Shown here: piece by piece, positions 27,230 to 38,465 of the stretch | Numbering within the stretch: position 1 is the stretch's first letter | Layout: every line of letters begins with the position of its first letter | Assembly (NCBI RefSeq): GCF_002286785.1 | Contig: NZ_MUJY01000062.1 | Span: 42,501-106,500 of the forward strand | Length of the DNA: 64,000 bases | From: Pseudomonas sp. PIC25 | GTDB taxonomy: Bacteria > Pseudomonadota > Gammaproteobacteria > Pseudomonadales > Pseudomonadaceae | Direction of reading: 5' to 3' | Made by a program: the position numbers and the translations under genes | Notes under the pieces: model-generated | Told to the model about the DNA's origin: nothing | The model's input: the letters and a program-made list of their open reading frames with translations, nothing else | Databases searched by the model: none

Positions 27230-29896
27230 TCAGGTTTCCTCCTCCGCGGCCGGCTGCTCCTGCAACGGCAGGTGCAGCGTCAGGGTGGCGCCCCGGCCGT
27301 CCAGCCCTTCGTCGACAGTCACCCGCCCGCCGTGCGCCCCGACCATGCCCTGGCAGATCGCCAGGCCCAGGCCGGTGCCCTGGCCGCCGCGATCGCCGCG
27401 CTTGGCGGTGTAGAACATATCGAAGATCCGGCTGCGTTCCTCTTCCGGAATACCCGGCCCCTGGTCGCTGACGGAAAAACACAGCTCATCGCGCCCCACC
27501 GTCACCGTCAGACGCAGACGGCCGCCCGGTGGCGAGAAGCGCGCAGCATTCTCCAGCACATTGACCAGCGCCTGCTCGATCAGCGCCGCATGAACATACA
27601 GCAGCGGCAGCTCGGCGGGCAGTTCGGTCTCCACACGCAAGGTCGCCAGCACCGGCCGCAAACGTTGCAGGGCGCTGGCGACGATATCCGCCGGCGCCAC
27701 CCAGTCGCGGCTCAGCTTGAGCCCTCCATGGCCCAGCCGGGTCATGTCCAGGAGGTTCTGGATATAGCGGTCCAGGCGCTCGGCCTCGTTACGGGTGCCT
27801 TCCAGCAACTCGCGGCGCTCGGCCTCGGGAATGCTTTCACCGAGGGCCAGCAGGCTGTCGATGGAGCCGCGCATGGCGGTCAGCGGTGTGCGCAGGTCGT
27901 GGGACACCGAAGCGAGCAAGGCGCTGCGCAGGCTCTCGGTTTCCCCCTTGAGGCGTGCGGCCTCCAAGTCCTCGGCCAATTGCGCGCGTTCCAGCGCCTG
28001 GACCAGCGGCTGGCAGAGCGCCCCGATCAGACGGCGACGCTCTGGCGGCAGCGGATGGCCATCCTTCGGGCTCATGCCCAGCAGGGCCAGCGACCCGTCT
28101 TCACTGGCCAAGGGGCACCACCACCAGCGGCCGACAGGCAAGGTCCCGGTGCCCAGGCCGGCCGGCTGGCCATGCTGCCAGGCCCAGTCGGCCGCGGCGC
28201 GCTCCTGCTCGGCGAGCAACCGATGGACACCGGCCTCGACCTTCCACACGCCGTCCTTGCCGCGCGACATCAGGCAGCTCTCCAGATCGGGCGCCAGCTC
28301 GAATTGCTGGATCGCCGCGGCGAGCACGGCGCGACGGTCGGTGGCGGCGGTCAGCTTGCGCGTCAGGTCGAGCAGCGCGGTGGTCTCCTGCTGGGTCTGC
28401 CGCAGGCTCTCCAGTTGCCGGCGCTGCCGTGCGGCCAGGTTGCCGGTCAACCCGGCCATGAGCAGGAAGAACAGCAACGTCAGAAGGTCTTCCTGGCGCT
28501 GGATGAACAAGGTGAGCCGGGGCGGGATGAACAGGAAGTTATAGGCCAGGAACGCCAGCCCGGCGCAGACCAAGGCCGGCCCCAGGCTGCTGCGCACCGC
28601 CACCAACAGCACGGCGGCGAGGAACACCAGGGAAATGTTCGGCAGCGCGAGCAGATGGGACACGCCCCAGGCCAGGGCTGTGGCGATCACCGATGCGATC
28701 ACCGCCAGCAGGTAGTCCCGCCGCGTCGCCTGGTGTAGGCCGAAATGCCGGGATGGCAGCAGGTTGTCGCCATTGTCCAGCACGCTGATTTCCAGGCCCC
28801 GCCCCCGCGCCAGCAGGCGCTCCGCCACGCCCCGACTGCCCAGCCAGCGCCGTTGCCAGCGCGGCCGGCTGACGCCCACCAGCAGCACGCTGGCGCGGCG
28901 CTCGCGGGCATGCTCGATCAAGGTCCGCGCCACTTCGCCGCCGCGTAGCCGTACCACCTCGCCGCCCAGCCGCTCAGCCAACTGTTGCGCGGCCTGCAAA
29001 CGGGCCCGCGACGGCTCGCCCAGGGGCCGGCCGACATCGACATGCACCAGGCTCCACGGCAGATGGCGCCGTTCGGCCACCCGGCTGGCGTGGCGTACCA
29101 GCCGCTCGGCCTGATCGTCGCCATCGACGCCGACCAGCAGGCGCCCCTGCAGGCTGGGTGCATCCTGCCCCTGCTGGCGGTAGCGCCGGTTGAGATCGGC
29201 ATCCACCCGCGCGGCGGCGGTCTGCATGGCCAGCTCGCGCAGGGCGGTCAGGTTGGTCTGGGTGAAGAAGGCATCGATCGCCGCCCGCGCCTGTTCGGGT
29301 ACGTAGATCTTGCCGTCGCGCAGGCGCTCGAGCAGTTCGCGGGGCGGCAGATCGATCAGCAGGATTTCGTGAGCCTCTTGGAGCACCCAGTCCGGCACCG
29401 TTTCGCGAACGTGCACGCCGGTGATGTCGCGCACCTGGTCGTTGAGGCTTTCCAGATGCTGGACATTGACCGTGGTGAAGACATCGATGCCGGCGGCGAG
29501 CAGTTCCTGCACGTCCTGCCAGCGCTTGGCGTGGCGGCTGCCTGGCACGTTGCTGTGGGCCAGCTCATCGACCAGCGCCAGTTGCGGGCGAGCGGCCAGC
29601 AATCCGTCCAGGTCCAGCTCGAACAGGGGCAGGCCGCGGTACTCCAGGCGTCTCGGCGGCTGTTGCGGCAGGCCGGCGAGCAAGGCTTCGGTTTCCGCCC
29701 GGCCGTGGGTCTCCACGATGCCAGCCCTCAGTTTCACGCCCTGGCGAAGCTGCGCCTGGGCCGCCTGCAGCATGGCGTAGGTCTTGCCCACGCCCGGCGC
29801 GGCGCCGAGAAAAACCTTCAGCCGCCCACGGCCGTTCGGCCGCGTGCTGTCGGGCAACTCGGCCAGCAGCGCCTCGGCGCGCGCCGTGTCGCTCAT
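27230..29896 (-). CDS. kdpD: Sensor histidine kinase KdpD
   Basis: The 888-residue kinase has the N-terminal KdpD domain with Walker [17 protein letters not shown], a universal-stress-protein domain (about residues 245-365, starting [14 protein letters not shown]), four membrane segments (about 390-500), a GAF-like region and the kinase core. The latter has the phospho-accepting His in [18 protein letters not shown], the N-box [11 protein letters not shown] and the G-boxes [11 protein letters not shown] and [11 protein letters not shown]. The stop codon of kdpC overlaps its ATG (ATGA). Full length compared with E. coli KdpD (894). Confidence 0.96.
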   Translation of the reverse strand: MSDTARAEALLAELPDSTRPNGRGRLKVFLGAAPGVGKTYAMLQAAQAQLRQGVKLRAGIVETHGRAETEALLAGLPQQPPRRLEYRGLPLFELDLDGLLAARPQLALVDELAHSNVPGSRHAKRWQDVQELLAAGIDVFTTVNVQHLESLNDQVRDITGVHVRETVPDWVLQEAHEILLIDLPPRELLERLRDGKIYVPEQARAAIDAFFTQTNLTALRELAMQTAAARVDADLNRRYRQQGQDAPSLQGRLLVGVDGDDQAERLVRHASRVAERRHLPWSLVHVDVGRPLGEPSRARLQAAQQLAERLGGEVVRLRGGEVARTLIEHARERRASVLLVGVSRPRWQRRWLGSRGVAERLLARGRGLEISVLDNGDNLLPSRHFGLHQATRRDYLLAVIASVIATALAWGVSHLLALPNISLVFLAAVLLVAVRSSLGPALVCAGLAFLAYNFLFIPPRLTLFIQRQEDLLTLLFFLLMAGLTGNLAARQRRQLESLRQTQQETTALLDLTRKLTAATDRRAVLAAAIQQFELAPDLESCLMSRGKDGVWKVEAGVHRLLAEQERAAADWAWQHGQPAGLGTGTLPVGRWWWCPLASEDGSLALLGMSPKDGHPLPPERRRLIGALCQPLVQALERAQLAEDLEAARLKGETESLRSALLASVSHDLRTPLTAMRGSIDSLLALGESIPEAERRELLEGTRNEAERLDRYIQNLLDMTRLGHGGLKLSRDWVAPADIVASALQRLRPVLATLRVETELPAELPLLYVHAALIEQALVNVLENAARFSPPGGRLRLTVTVGRDELCFSVSDQGPGIPEEERSRIFDMFYTAKRGDRGGQGTGLGLAICQGMVGAHGGRVTVDEGLDGRGATLTLHLPLQEQPAAEEET

Positions 29897-30453
29897 CGAG
29901 CGCCCTCGCCGCTGGAGAGTGCGGCCAGCGCCCGGTTGAGTCCGGTCACGTTGACCACCGGCGGGCCGAACAGCGGACGCTCGGTGTGTTCACGTACCAG
30001 GTGTGCCAGGGACGCCTCCGGTATGCCCCGGGCCTCGGCGATGCGCGGAATCTGGTACATCGCGGCATGCGGCGGCAGGTCCGGGTCGAGCCCGCTGCCG
30101 GAGGTGGTCACCAGGGCCAGCGGCACCGGCCCCGATCCGTGCTGGCGGCGGCTCTCGGTGGCGACACGCTCGGTCAAGGCCGCGCTGCTCGGCGCCAGGT
30201 TACTCGCGCCGCTGGGCAGGGTGGCGTAGTCGGCGGCCGACGGGCGCGGCTGGAACCAGCCGGCACCGTCGAAGCGTTGGGCCAGCAGCTGCGAGCCCCG
30301 CACCAGGCCGTTGTCGTCGACGAGTGGGCTGCCGTTGGCCTGCCAGGGAAACGCCAGTTCGGCAATGGCGGTCACGCCCAGGGGATAGGCGACGCCGGTG
30401 ATCAGTGTCATCAGGAGCAAAAGACTGAAGGTGGGACGTAGTGCGTCAAGCAT
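29893..30453 (-). CDS. kdpC: K+-transporting ATPase subunit KdpC
   Basis: The 186-residue subunit has one N-terminal membrane helix (about residues 8-30, [23 protein letters not shown]) and a periplasmic domain with [20 protein letters not shown], the typical [12 protein letters not shown] and [23 protein letters not shown]. It stabilises the KdpA-KdpB complex. GGAGGAACTGCAT before the ATG is a strong ribosome-binding site. It lies 30 bases after kdpB and overlaps kdpD. Confidence 0.96.
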   Translation of the reverse strand: MLDALRPTFSLLLLMTLITGVAYPLGVTAIAELAFPWQANGSPLVDDNGLVRGSQLLAQRFDGAGWFQPRPSAADYATLPSGASNLAPSSAALTERVATESRRQHGSGPVPLALVTTSGSGLDPDLPPHAAMYQIPRIAEARGIPEASLAHLVREHTERPLFGPPVVNVTGLNRALAALSSGEGAR

Positions 30454-30483
30454 ATGCAGTTCCTCCGGAAAAATCGAAGCCGC

Positions 30484-32538
<2,055 letters not shown>

Positions 32539-32550
32539 GTCTCGCTCCAC

Positions 32551-34257
32551 TTACCAGCTCAGGCCGGCCAGTTGGCCGAGGTGCTCGGCCAGCGGTCCCA
32601 GAGCCAGTACCGGGAAAAAGGTGAGGCCACCCACCAGCAGCAGGGTGGCGGTGAGCAGGCCGACGAACAGCGGGCCGTGGGTGGGGAAGCTGTCCCGCCC
32701 GAGCGGCGCGGCACGCTTCATCGCCAGGCCACCGGCAATGGCCAGCACGGGCAGGATGATCCCGTAGCGGCCGAGCAGCATGGCCAGGGCGATCATCAGG
32801 TTGTGGTAGGTGGAGCCTGCGCCGAAGCCGGCGAAGGCCGATCCGTTGTTGCCGGCGCCCGAGGTATAGGCGTAGAGGATCTGGCTGAGGCCGTGCGGGC
32901 CCGGATTGCTTACCGCCGCCACGCCGGCCGGCAGGATGGCTGTCAGCGCACCGAGCAGCAACACGCCGATCGGCATCACCAGCAGGCTCAACACCAGCAG
33001 GCGCACTTCCCTCGCCTCCAGCTTCTTACCGAGGTATTCGGGCGTGCGGCCGACCATCAGGCCGGCGAGGAACACCGCGATCAGGACGAACAGCAGCATG
33101 CCGTAGAGGCCGGCGCCGACACCGCCGAAGATCACTTCGCCGAGCATCATGTTGACCAGCGGTACCATGCCGCCCAAGGCACTGAAGCTGTCGTGCATGG
33201 CGTTCACCGAACCGTTGGAGGCCGCACTGGTGGCGGTCGCCCAGAGTGCCGAGGCGGTGATGCCGAAACGGCTTTCCTTGCCTTCCAGGGAGCCCGCCTG
33301 CTCGACCGGCAGCCCGGCCCAGGCCGGATTCGGCTGCCACTCGGCCCAGACCGCGACACCCAGCCCGATGCAGAACAACAACAGCATGCAGGCGAGGATG
33401 GCGCGGCTCTGGCGCAGGTCCTTGACGTAGTGGCCATAGCTGAACACCAGGGCGGCCGGGATCAGGAGAATCGCCGCCATCTCCAGCAGGTTGCTGAACG
33501 CCGTGGGGTTTTCGAACGGGTGGGCGGAGTTGACGCCGAAGAAACCGCCGCCGTTGGTGCCCAACTGCTTGATCGCGATCTGGCTGGCGGCCGGCCCCAG
33601 GGGCAGGCTCTGCTCCGCACCTTGCCAGGTAGTGGCCGTAGCCGCGTGGGCAAAGCTCTGCGGCACGCCCTGCCAGACCAGCAACAGCGCCAGCGGGATC
33701 GCTAGCGGCAGCAGTACATAGAGCGTGGCGCGGGTGAGATCGACCCAGAAATTGCCCAGGGTCGCGGCCGAACGCCGGGCGATGCCCCGGCACAACGCCA
33801 CCAACACAGCGAGACCGGTGGCGGCGCTGACAAAGTTCTGCACGCCGAGGCCGATCATCTGGCTGAAATAGGACAACTGCGCTTCGCCGCTGTAGGCCTG
33901 CCAGTTGGTGTTGGTGACGAAACTGACCGCGGTGTTCAACGCCAGCGGCCAGTCCATCCCGGCCACCTTCTGCGGATTGAGCGGCAGCGCGCCTTGCAGC
34001 ATCAGGATCGCGACCAACAGGAGCAGGCAGGCGCCGTTGAACGCCAGCAGCGACAATGCATAGCGCCGCCAGTCCTGCTCGATGGCCGGGTCGACGCCCG
34101 CACTCCGGTAGCAGAAGCGTTCGAGCGGCGAAAGCAGCGGGCTGAGCCAGGTGCGCTGCCCTTCCATCGCCCGGTGAATGAAGCGTCCCAGCCAGGGTCC
34201 CGGTGCCAGCACCAGAACGAAGAACGCGCCGATGAGCAGTACATCATGCATCGCCAT
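32551..34257 (-). CDS. kdpA: K+-transporting ATPase subunit KdpA (channel-like)
   Basis: The 568-residue membrane protein shows the four degenerate selectivity-filter loops of Kdp[48 protein letters not shown] and [14 protein letters not shown]. These Asn/Gly-rich repeats bind K+ with micromolar affinity. The ATG at 34257 follows AGGGGGCG; a second ATG two codons later is possible. It lies 9 bases after kdpF. Confidence 0.96.
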   Translation of the reverse strand: MAMHDVLLIGAFFVLVLAPGPWLGRFIHRAMEGQRTWLSPLLSPLERFCYRSAGVDPAIEQDWRRYALSLLAFNGACLLLLVAILMLQGALPLNPQKVAGMDWPLALNTAVSFVTNTNWQAYSGEAQLSYFSQMIGLGVQNFVSAATGLAVLVALCRGIARRSAATLGNFWVDLTRATLYVLLPLAIPLALLLVWQGVPQSFAHAATATTWQGAEQSLPLGPAASQIAIKQLGTNGGGFFGVNSAHPFENPTAFSNLLEMAAILLIPAALVFSYGHYVKDLRQSRAILACMLLLFCIGLGVAVWAEWQPNPAWAGLPVEQAGSLEGKESRFGITASALWATATSAASNGSVNAMHDSFSALGGMVPLVNMMLGEVIFGGVGAGLYGMLLFVLIAVFLAGLMVGRTPEYLGKKLEAREVRLLVLSLLVMPIGVLLLGALTAILPAGVAAVSNPGPHGLSQILYAYTSGAGNNGSAFAGFGAGSTYHNLMIALAMLLGRYGIILPVLAIAGGLAMKRAAPLGRDSFPTHGPLFVGLLTATLLLVGGLTFFPVLALGPLAEHLGQLAGLSW

Positions 34258-34266
34258 GATCGCCCC

Positions 34267-34356
34267 CTAGCTCCGGCCGGTGCGCAACAGCGCGACCAGC
34301 AGGAACGCGAACAGCGCCACGGCGAGTGTCAGTGAGATTCCATCGAGAACGGTCAT
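34267..34356 (-). CDS. kdpF: K+-transporting ATPase small subunit KdpF
   Basis: A 29-residue single-helix protein (MTVLDGISLTLAVALFAFLL then VALLRTGRS), first gene of the kdp operon. KdpF stabilises the KdpFABC complex. A strong ribosome-binding site (AGGAGG) lies just upstream of the ATG. The pattern and size match E. coli KdpF (29 residues). Position next to kdpA makes the assignment firm despite the short length. Confidence 0.92.
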   Translation of the reverse strand: MTVLDGISLTLAVALFAFLLVALLRTGRS

Positions 34357-34473
34357 GCTTGCCTCCTGTGCGAATGTGCATGGAGGCATTGTTTTCCCCA
34401 CCGACGTAAAGGAACGAGATGACAACGCCGGTCCGCCCGTAAAGAAGCCGTAAATTTCCCCCGAGGAGCCGAT

Positions 34474-34493
34474 TTGTATCGAACTGGATACAA
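34474..34493. promoter_or_regulatory. Perfect 7-6-7 palindrome in the kdp/two-component intergenic region
   Basis: TTGTATC and GATACAA are perfect complements around a six-base spacer (GAACTG). The site lies between divergent kdpF (118 bases away) and the regulator gene (about 145 bases away). Its right half continues into a 16-base sequence that recurs upstream of the EF-hand gene. Confidence 0.6.
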
Positions 34494-34501
34494 AGCACAC
34501 A
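34486..34501. repeat. Copy 1 of a 16-base element shared with the EF-hand gene promoter
   Basis: GGATACAAAGCACACA occurs here, 138-153 bases before the response regulator start, and again identically at 36480-36495. See the second copy. A shared operator for the regulator encoded between them is the simplest reading. Confidence 0.7.
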
Positions 34502-34638
34502 TGCTTGCGATACGTCAGGCTAAGAGCCTTCTACACTGGCCGCGGCCCCTCGCGCCGAGTAGGATGCGGGCATGTCCGGCGACGAACCCGGTGCCCTGCC
34601 GGCACCGCTTTCCAGCAGCCAGCCCATGGCAGGACCTC

Positions 34639-35412
34639 ATGCAGTACAAGCCCCAGAGCCCTGGCGATATGCCGACCGCCCCGACCACCGACAGCCGCCG
34701 CTGGAACGTCCGCGCCCTGCTCGTCGACGATGACCAGCCGATCCGCGAACTCCTCTGCGACTACCTGGGACGCTTCAACATCCTCGCCCATGGCGTCAGC
34801 AACGGCGACGGCATGCGCCAGGCCCTGGCCAACGAGCGCTTCGACGTGGTAGTGCTGGACCTGATGCTGCCCGGCGAGGACGGCCTTTCGCTGTGCCGCT
34901 GGCTGCGGGCCGAGTCGGACATTCCGATCCTCATGCTCACCGCCCGCTGCGAGCCTACGGATCGCATCATCGGTCTGGAGCTGGGCGCCGACGACTACAT
35001 GGCCAAGCCGTTCGAACCCCGTGAACTGGTGGCGCGCATCCAGACGATCCTGCGCCGGGTCCGCGACGAGCGCGCGCCGGCCCAGCCGGAGCCGCGCAAC
35101 AACCTGCGCTTCGATGGCTGGCGGCTGGACGGCGTGCTACGCCAGTTGCATTCCGCCGAGGGGCTGGTGGTGCCGCTGTCGAATGCCGAGTTCCGCCTGC
35201 TCTGGGTCTTTCTCGAACGGCCGCGCCGCGTCCTCAGCCGCGAACAACTGCTCGACGCCGCCCGTGGACGCGCCATTGAAGCCTTCGATCGCAGCATCGA
35301 CCTGCTGGTATCGCGCCTGCGGCAGAAGCTGGGCGACGACCCGCGCGCTCCCCGGCTGATCAAGACGGTACGCGGCGAGGGCTACCTGTTCGACGCCCGA
35401 GACATCGAATGA
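34639..35412 (+). CDS. OmpR-family response regulator of an unnamed two-component system
   Basis: The 257-residue regulator has a short non-conserved N-terminal extension (about 23 residues), a receiver domain starting VRALLVDDDQPIREL with phospho-acceptor Asp74 in VVVLDLMLPGEDG and Lys in DDYMAKPFEPREL, and a winged-helix domain with SNAEFRLLWVFLERPRRVLSREQLLD and SIDLLVSRLRQKLGDDP. ATG at 34639 follows AGGA; a later in-frame ATG at 34669 would drop ten residues. Its stop overlaps the kinase start (ATGA). I cannot match it to a named P. aeruginosa system. Its neighbour is a four-EF-hand protein with the same upstream element. Confidence 0.92.
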   Translation: MQYKPQSPGDMPTAPTTDSRRWNVRALLVDDDQPIRELLCDYLGRFNILAHGVSNGDGMRQALANERFDVVVLDLMLPGEDGLSLCRWLRAESDIPILMLTARCEPTDRIIGLELGADDYMAKPFEPRELVARIQTILRRVRDERAPAQPEPRNNLRFDGWRLDGVLRQLHSAEGLVVPLSNAEFRLLWVFLERPRRVLSREQLLDAARGRAIEAFDRSIDLLVSRLRQKLGDDPRAPRLIKTVRGEGYLFDARDIE

Positions 35413-36473
35413 TGCGAAATGCCGACACGCTGTTCGCCCGGCTGTTCGGCATCTTCCTGCTGGCCATCGTTCTCGCCCACCTGCTGGCATTCGCCTGGTT
35501 CGAGCAGGGCAAGCCACCCTCCGAACGCCAGAATCCTCCTCCACCCCGGACCACTCCCGGCGAACCGGGCGGGCAACCACCGGGACCTCGTCCCCCTGAC
35601 GACCGGCCTCCACCCAAGCCCGGCGTATTCGGCGGGCCCTGGATTCCCTTCGCCTCCCAGTCGCTGGCGCTGGTGATCGCCGCCTGGATTGGCGCACGCC
35701 TGCTGACACGGCCGATCCGGCGCCTGTCCCAGGCGGCCGAGCGACTGAGCGAAAACCTCGACAGCCTGCCGATGAACGAAACCGGGCCGGCGGAAGTCCG
35801 CCAGGCGGCGCACAGCTTCAACCGCATGCAGGCGCGTATCCGCGAGCAGGTCGAGCAGCGCAGCCGCATGCTGACGGCGGTCTCGCACGACCTGCGCACG
35901 CCGCTGGCGCGCATGAAGTTGCGGGTCGAGCAGGTCGAGAACGAAGCGCTGCGAGATCGACTAGCCCAGGACCTGGGCGAGATGAACCAGATGCTCGAGG
36001 CCACGCTTTCCTATTTGCGCGAACAACGCAGCCAGGAGGAAGCCCAGTTGTTCGACCTGCAGGCCCTGGCCGAGTCGCTGGCGGAAAACGCCCAAGACCA
36101 AGGGGCCGATGTCCAGGTCGAAGGACATTGCCGGCCGGTGCGCGCCCAGCCCATGGCGCTACGCTCCTGCCTCGGCAACCTGCTGGGAAACGCCCTGCGC
36201 TACGCCGGACACGCACACATCCAGTTGCTGGATGGCGAGCAAGAGATCGAGGTACGCGTCATCGACCGGGGGCCGGGCATACCGGAGGACAAGCGCGAGG
36301 CCGTCTTCGAGCCGTTCTTTCGCCTGGAAAGCTCACGCAACCGGAACTCGGGGGGCGTCGGCCTCGGCCTGAGCATCGCCCTGGAAGCCTCGAAGCGCCT
36401 GGGCGGCAGCCTCGCGCTGAAGGAAACCCCGGGCGGCGGCCTGACTGCCATACTCCGCCTGCCACGCGCGTAA
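35409..36473 (+). CDS. Sensor histidine kinase with Pro-rich sensor loop
   Basis: The 354-residue EnvZ/RstB-like kinase has a membrane segment (about residues 11-31), a short extracytoplasmic loop of about 45 residues that is extremely Pro-rich and includes runs such as NPPPPRTTPGEPGGQPPG, a second membrane segment (about 80-98), HAMP (about 98-150), the His box [17 protein letters not shown] with His160, N-box GNLLGNALRYAG and G-boxes VIDRGPGIPEDK and GGVGLGLSIALEA. The loop is too short and too Pro-rich for a known ligand-binding fold, so signal input may come by direct contact with a partner or through the membrane. It is cotranscribed with the regulator. Confidence 0.9.
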   Translation: MMRNADTLFARLFGIFLLAIVLAHLLAFAWFEQGKPPSERQNPPPPRTTPGEPGGQPPGPRPPDDRPPPKPGVFGGPWIPFASQSLALVIAAWIGARLLTRPIRRLSQAAERLSENLDSLPMNETGPAEVRQAAHSFNRMQARIREQVEQRSRMLTAVSHDLRTPLARMKLRVEQVENEALRDRLAQDLGEMNQMLEATLSYLREQRSQEEAQLFDLQALAESLAENAQDQGADVQVEGHCRPVRAQPMALRSCLGNLLGNALRYAGHAHIQLLDGEQEIEVRVIDRGPGIPEDKREAVFEPFFRLESSRNRNSGGVGLGLSIALEASKRLGGSLALKETPGGGLTAILRLPRA

Positions 36474-36479
36474 GAAGCC

Positions 36480-36495
36480 GGATACAAAGCACACA
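36480..36495. repeat. Copy 2 of the 16-base element, upstream of the EF-hand gene
   Basis: Identical to 34486-34501. It lies 6 bases after the kinase stop codon and 78-93 bases before the EF-hand start, where a transcription-factor site would be expected. The left palindrome arm TTGTATC seen at copy 1 is missing here. Confidence 0.7.
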
Positions 36496-36572
36496 CACCC
36501 CTGACAACAGACCCGCCGACTCTGCCATGGCCGGAGAACCTTCTCCAGGCATACAACAGAGGAGTGACTCCC

Positions 36573-37262
36573 ATGATCAGTGGTGTCAGCAGCGCTTATT
36601 CGGGGTACGGCTGTACCTCGAATTTCGCCAGCAAAGCGCGCCCGCCCGCCGGCGACGCGCCTGATCCGGCGAAATTTCAGGCGGAGCTGTTCAGCAAGCT
36701 GGACAGCAACAGCGATGGCGGGATCGGCAAGGACGAACTGACTGCCGCGGTGAGCGCCGCCCAGGAAAGCGATAGCAGCCTTGAGATCGATATCGACGAA
36801 CTGTTTTCCCAACTCGACGCCAACGGCGACGGCAGCATCAGCGAGGAGGAAAGCGCCGCCCTGGCTCCGCCGCCCCATGGCGGCCCCAACCCGGAAGAGC
36901 TGTTCGCTCAACTGGACAGTGATAGCGACGGCAGCGTCAGCCTCGATGAACTGGCCAAAGCCATCGAATCGGTCCAGGGAACCAGCGGCACCGATCTCAG
37001 CGAATTGTTCGCCGCCCTGGACACCGATGAGGACGGCAGCCTGAGCCTGGAAGAAAGCGCCGCCCTGGCTCCGCCCCCTCCGCCGCCGCCCGGAGCGTTT
37101 TCCAGCAGCCAAGGCACCTATGCCGAGGCCGATACGTCGGCCGCCCAGAGCAGCAGCGATGAGGCTTACGACAACCTCGTGGCCAACCTGCTCAAGCATT
37201 ACCAGGCCGGCGCCGCCAGCTACAGTTCCCGGCTCGGTAGCCAACTCAACCTTTCGGCCTGA
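36573..37262 (+). CDS. Four-EF-hand calcium-binding protein
   Basis: The 229-residue protein contains four canonical 12-residue EF loops: DSNSDGGIGKDE, DANGDGSISEEE, DSDSDGSVSLDE and DTDEDGSLSLEE, each with Asp at 1, Asp/Asn at 3, Asp at 5 and Glu at 12. The protein is an internal duplication: each half holds two loops and ends in ESAALAPPP followed by a Pro/Gly stretch. The N-terminus (MISGVSSAYSGYGCTSNFAS) has no hydrophobic core, so there is no classical signal peptide; this kind of Ser-rich start is also seen in the Xanthomonas EF-hand effector XopAW. The ATG follows AGAGGAG. It probably buffers or senses Ca2+; its place after the kinase gene suggests a link to that system. Confidence 0.92.
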   Translation: MISGVSSAYSGYGCTSNFASKARPPAGDAPDPAKFQAELFSKLDSNSDGGIGKDELTAAVSAAQESDSSLEIDIDELFSQLDANGDGSISEEESAALAPPPHGGPNPEELFAQLDSDSDGSVSLDELAKAIESVQGTSGTDLSELFAALDTDEDGSLSLEESAALAPPPPPPPGAFSSSQGTYAEADTSAAQSSSDEAYDNLVANLLKHYQAGAASYSSRLGSQLNLSA

Positions 37263-37268
37263 CGGCCA

Positions 37269-37299
37269 CCGGCCACCTACCCCTGGCGGCCGGCTTTTT
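37269..37299 (+). terminator. Candidate rho-independent terminator after the EF-hand gene
   Basis: CCGGCC and GGCCGG pair across a 13-base loop, followed by CTTTTT. It begins 7 bases after the EF-hand stop and overlaps the 3' end of the convergent permease gene. Confidence 0.55.
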
Positions 37300-38362
37300 C
37301 CAGCGGCTCGGCAGGGTCGAGAACGTCTCCATTGCCATTACCCACCCAGTCGCCGAGCAGGCTGTAGGCGACCGCCAGCAGCGTCGGGCCGAGGAAAAGC
37401 CCCATGAAGCCGAAGGCCAGGATGCCGCCGAACACCCCCAACAGCACGACGACCAGCGGCAGGTTCCCGCCCCGGCTGATCAGGTAGGGCTTGAGGACGT
37501 TGTCGACCCCGCTGACCACGAACATTCCCCAAATGCCCAAGAACACAGCGAACCCGTAGTCGCCCTTCCAGGCCAGCCAGGCCGTGGCTGGTATCCACAC
37601 CAGCGGCGGCCCCATGGGGATCAGACTGAGGACGAAGGTCAGGATGCCCAGCACGATGGCGCCCGGCACACCGGCGATCCAGAAGCCAATCAGCGCCAGC
37701 ACCGCCTGGGCCGCCGCCGTACCGATCACCCCGTTGACGACCCGTTGCACGGTCCCGGCGACCAGTTCGAGGTAGTGGTCGGCGCGGTTGCCGATCAGCC
37801 GCTCCAGCACACGGTGTACGAAGGCGGCCAGGCGCGGACCGTCGCGGTAGAAGAAGAACACCAGCACCAGGCTGAGGGCCAGCTCCAGCATTCCGCCGCC
37901 CACCTGAGCGCTGCGTGCCAGCAGCCAGTTACCCACCTGCCCGACATAGGGCCGTAAGGTGGCGAAGAACGCCGCGCCCTGCTGATCGATGGTCAGCCAG
38001 AACGCCACCAGCCGATCCCCCACCAGCGGCAGATCGCCCAGCCAGGCAGGAGGCGGAGGCAAGCCTTCCACTTGCAGGCTTTTGACCAGCACGGTGGCAT
38101 CGCGAATATGGTCGGCCAGGTTGAAACCCAGCATGACCAACGGCACGGCGACCAACACCATCCATCCCGCGGTCAGGATCGCGGCGGCCGCGGCCTCCCG
38201 GCCTTTCAACCAGTGCGTCAGCAGACGCATCAGGGGCCAACTGGCAAACGCCAGCACCGCCGCCCAGAACAGCGCGGACCAGAACGGTGCCAGCACCCAG
38301 AGACACGCACCGAGTAGTGCCAGTAGCAGGATTTGCACCAGCAGACGGTCATTGTTCAACAT
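37277..38362 (-). CDS. AI-2E/PerM family transporter (UPF0118)
   Basis: The 361-residue membrane protein has seven to eight hydrophobic segments: two at the N-terminus (residues 8-25 and 28-46), one near 66-86, a soluble region, then a cluster from about 165 to 345. It ends with the family pattern GVLGILTFVLSLIPMGPP-like (here VLGILTFVLSLIPMGPPLVW) and VDNVLKPYLISRGGNLPLVVVLLGVFGG. Members have been proposed as AI-2 exporters or Na+(Li+)/H+ antiporters; the substrate here is unknown. ATG at 38362 (MLNNDRLLVQILLL) was chosen because upstream residues are not membrane-like. It is convergent with the EF-hand gene. Confidence 0.88.
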   Translation of the reverse strand: MLNNDRLLVQILLLALLGACLWVLAPFWSALFWAAVLAFASWPLMRLLTHWLKGREAAAAAILTAGWMVLVAVPLVMLGFNLADHIRDATVLVKSLQVEGLPPPPAWLGDLPLVGDRLVAFWLTIDQQGAAFFATLRPYVGQVGNWLLARSAQVGGGMLELALSLVLVFFFYRDGPRLAAFVHRVLERLIGNRADHYLELVAGTVQRVVNGVIGTAAAQAVLALIGFWIAGVPGAIVLGILTFVLSLIPMGPPLVWIPATAWLAWKGDYGFAVFLGIWGMFVVSGVDNVLKPYLISRGGNLPLVVVLLGVFGGILAFGFMGLFLGPTLLAVAYSLLGDWVGNGNGDVLDPAEPLEKAGRQG

Positions 38363-38465
38363 GCAAAGCGCTCCGCATCCAAGGAAGGCAGGCCGAAAGC
38401 GGGCCATTGTAGGGAAAGGCCTGTCCGGCGGATTTGAGCCAGCGCTCAACCCCGCTGCGGCGTGC

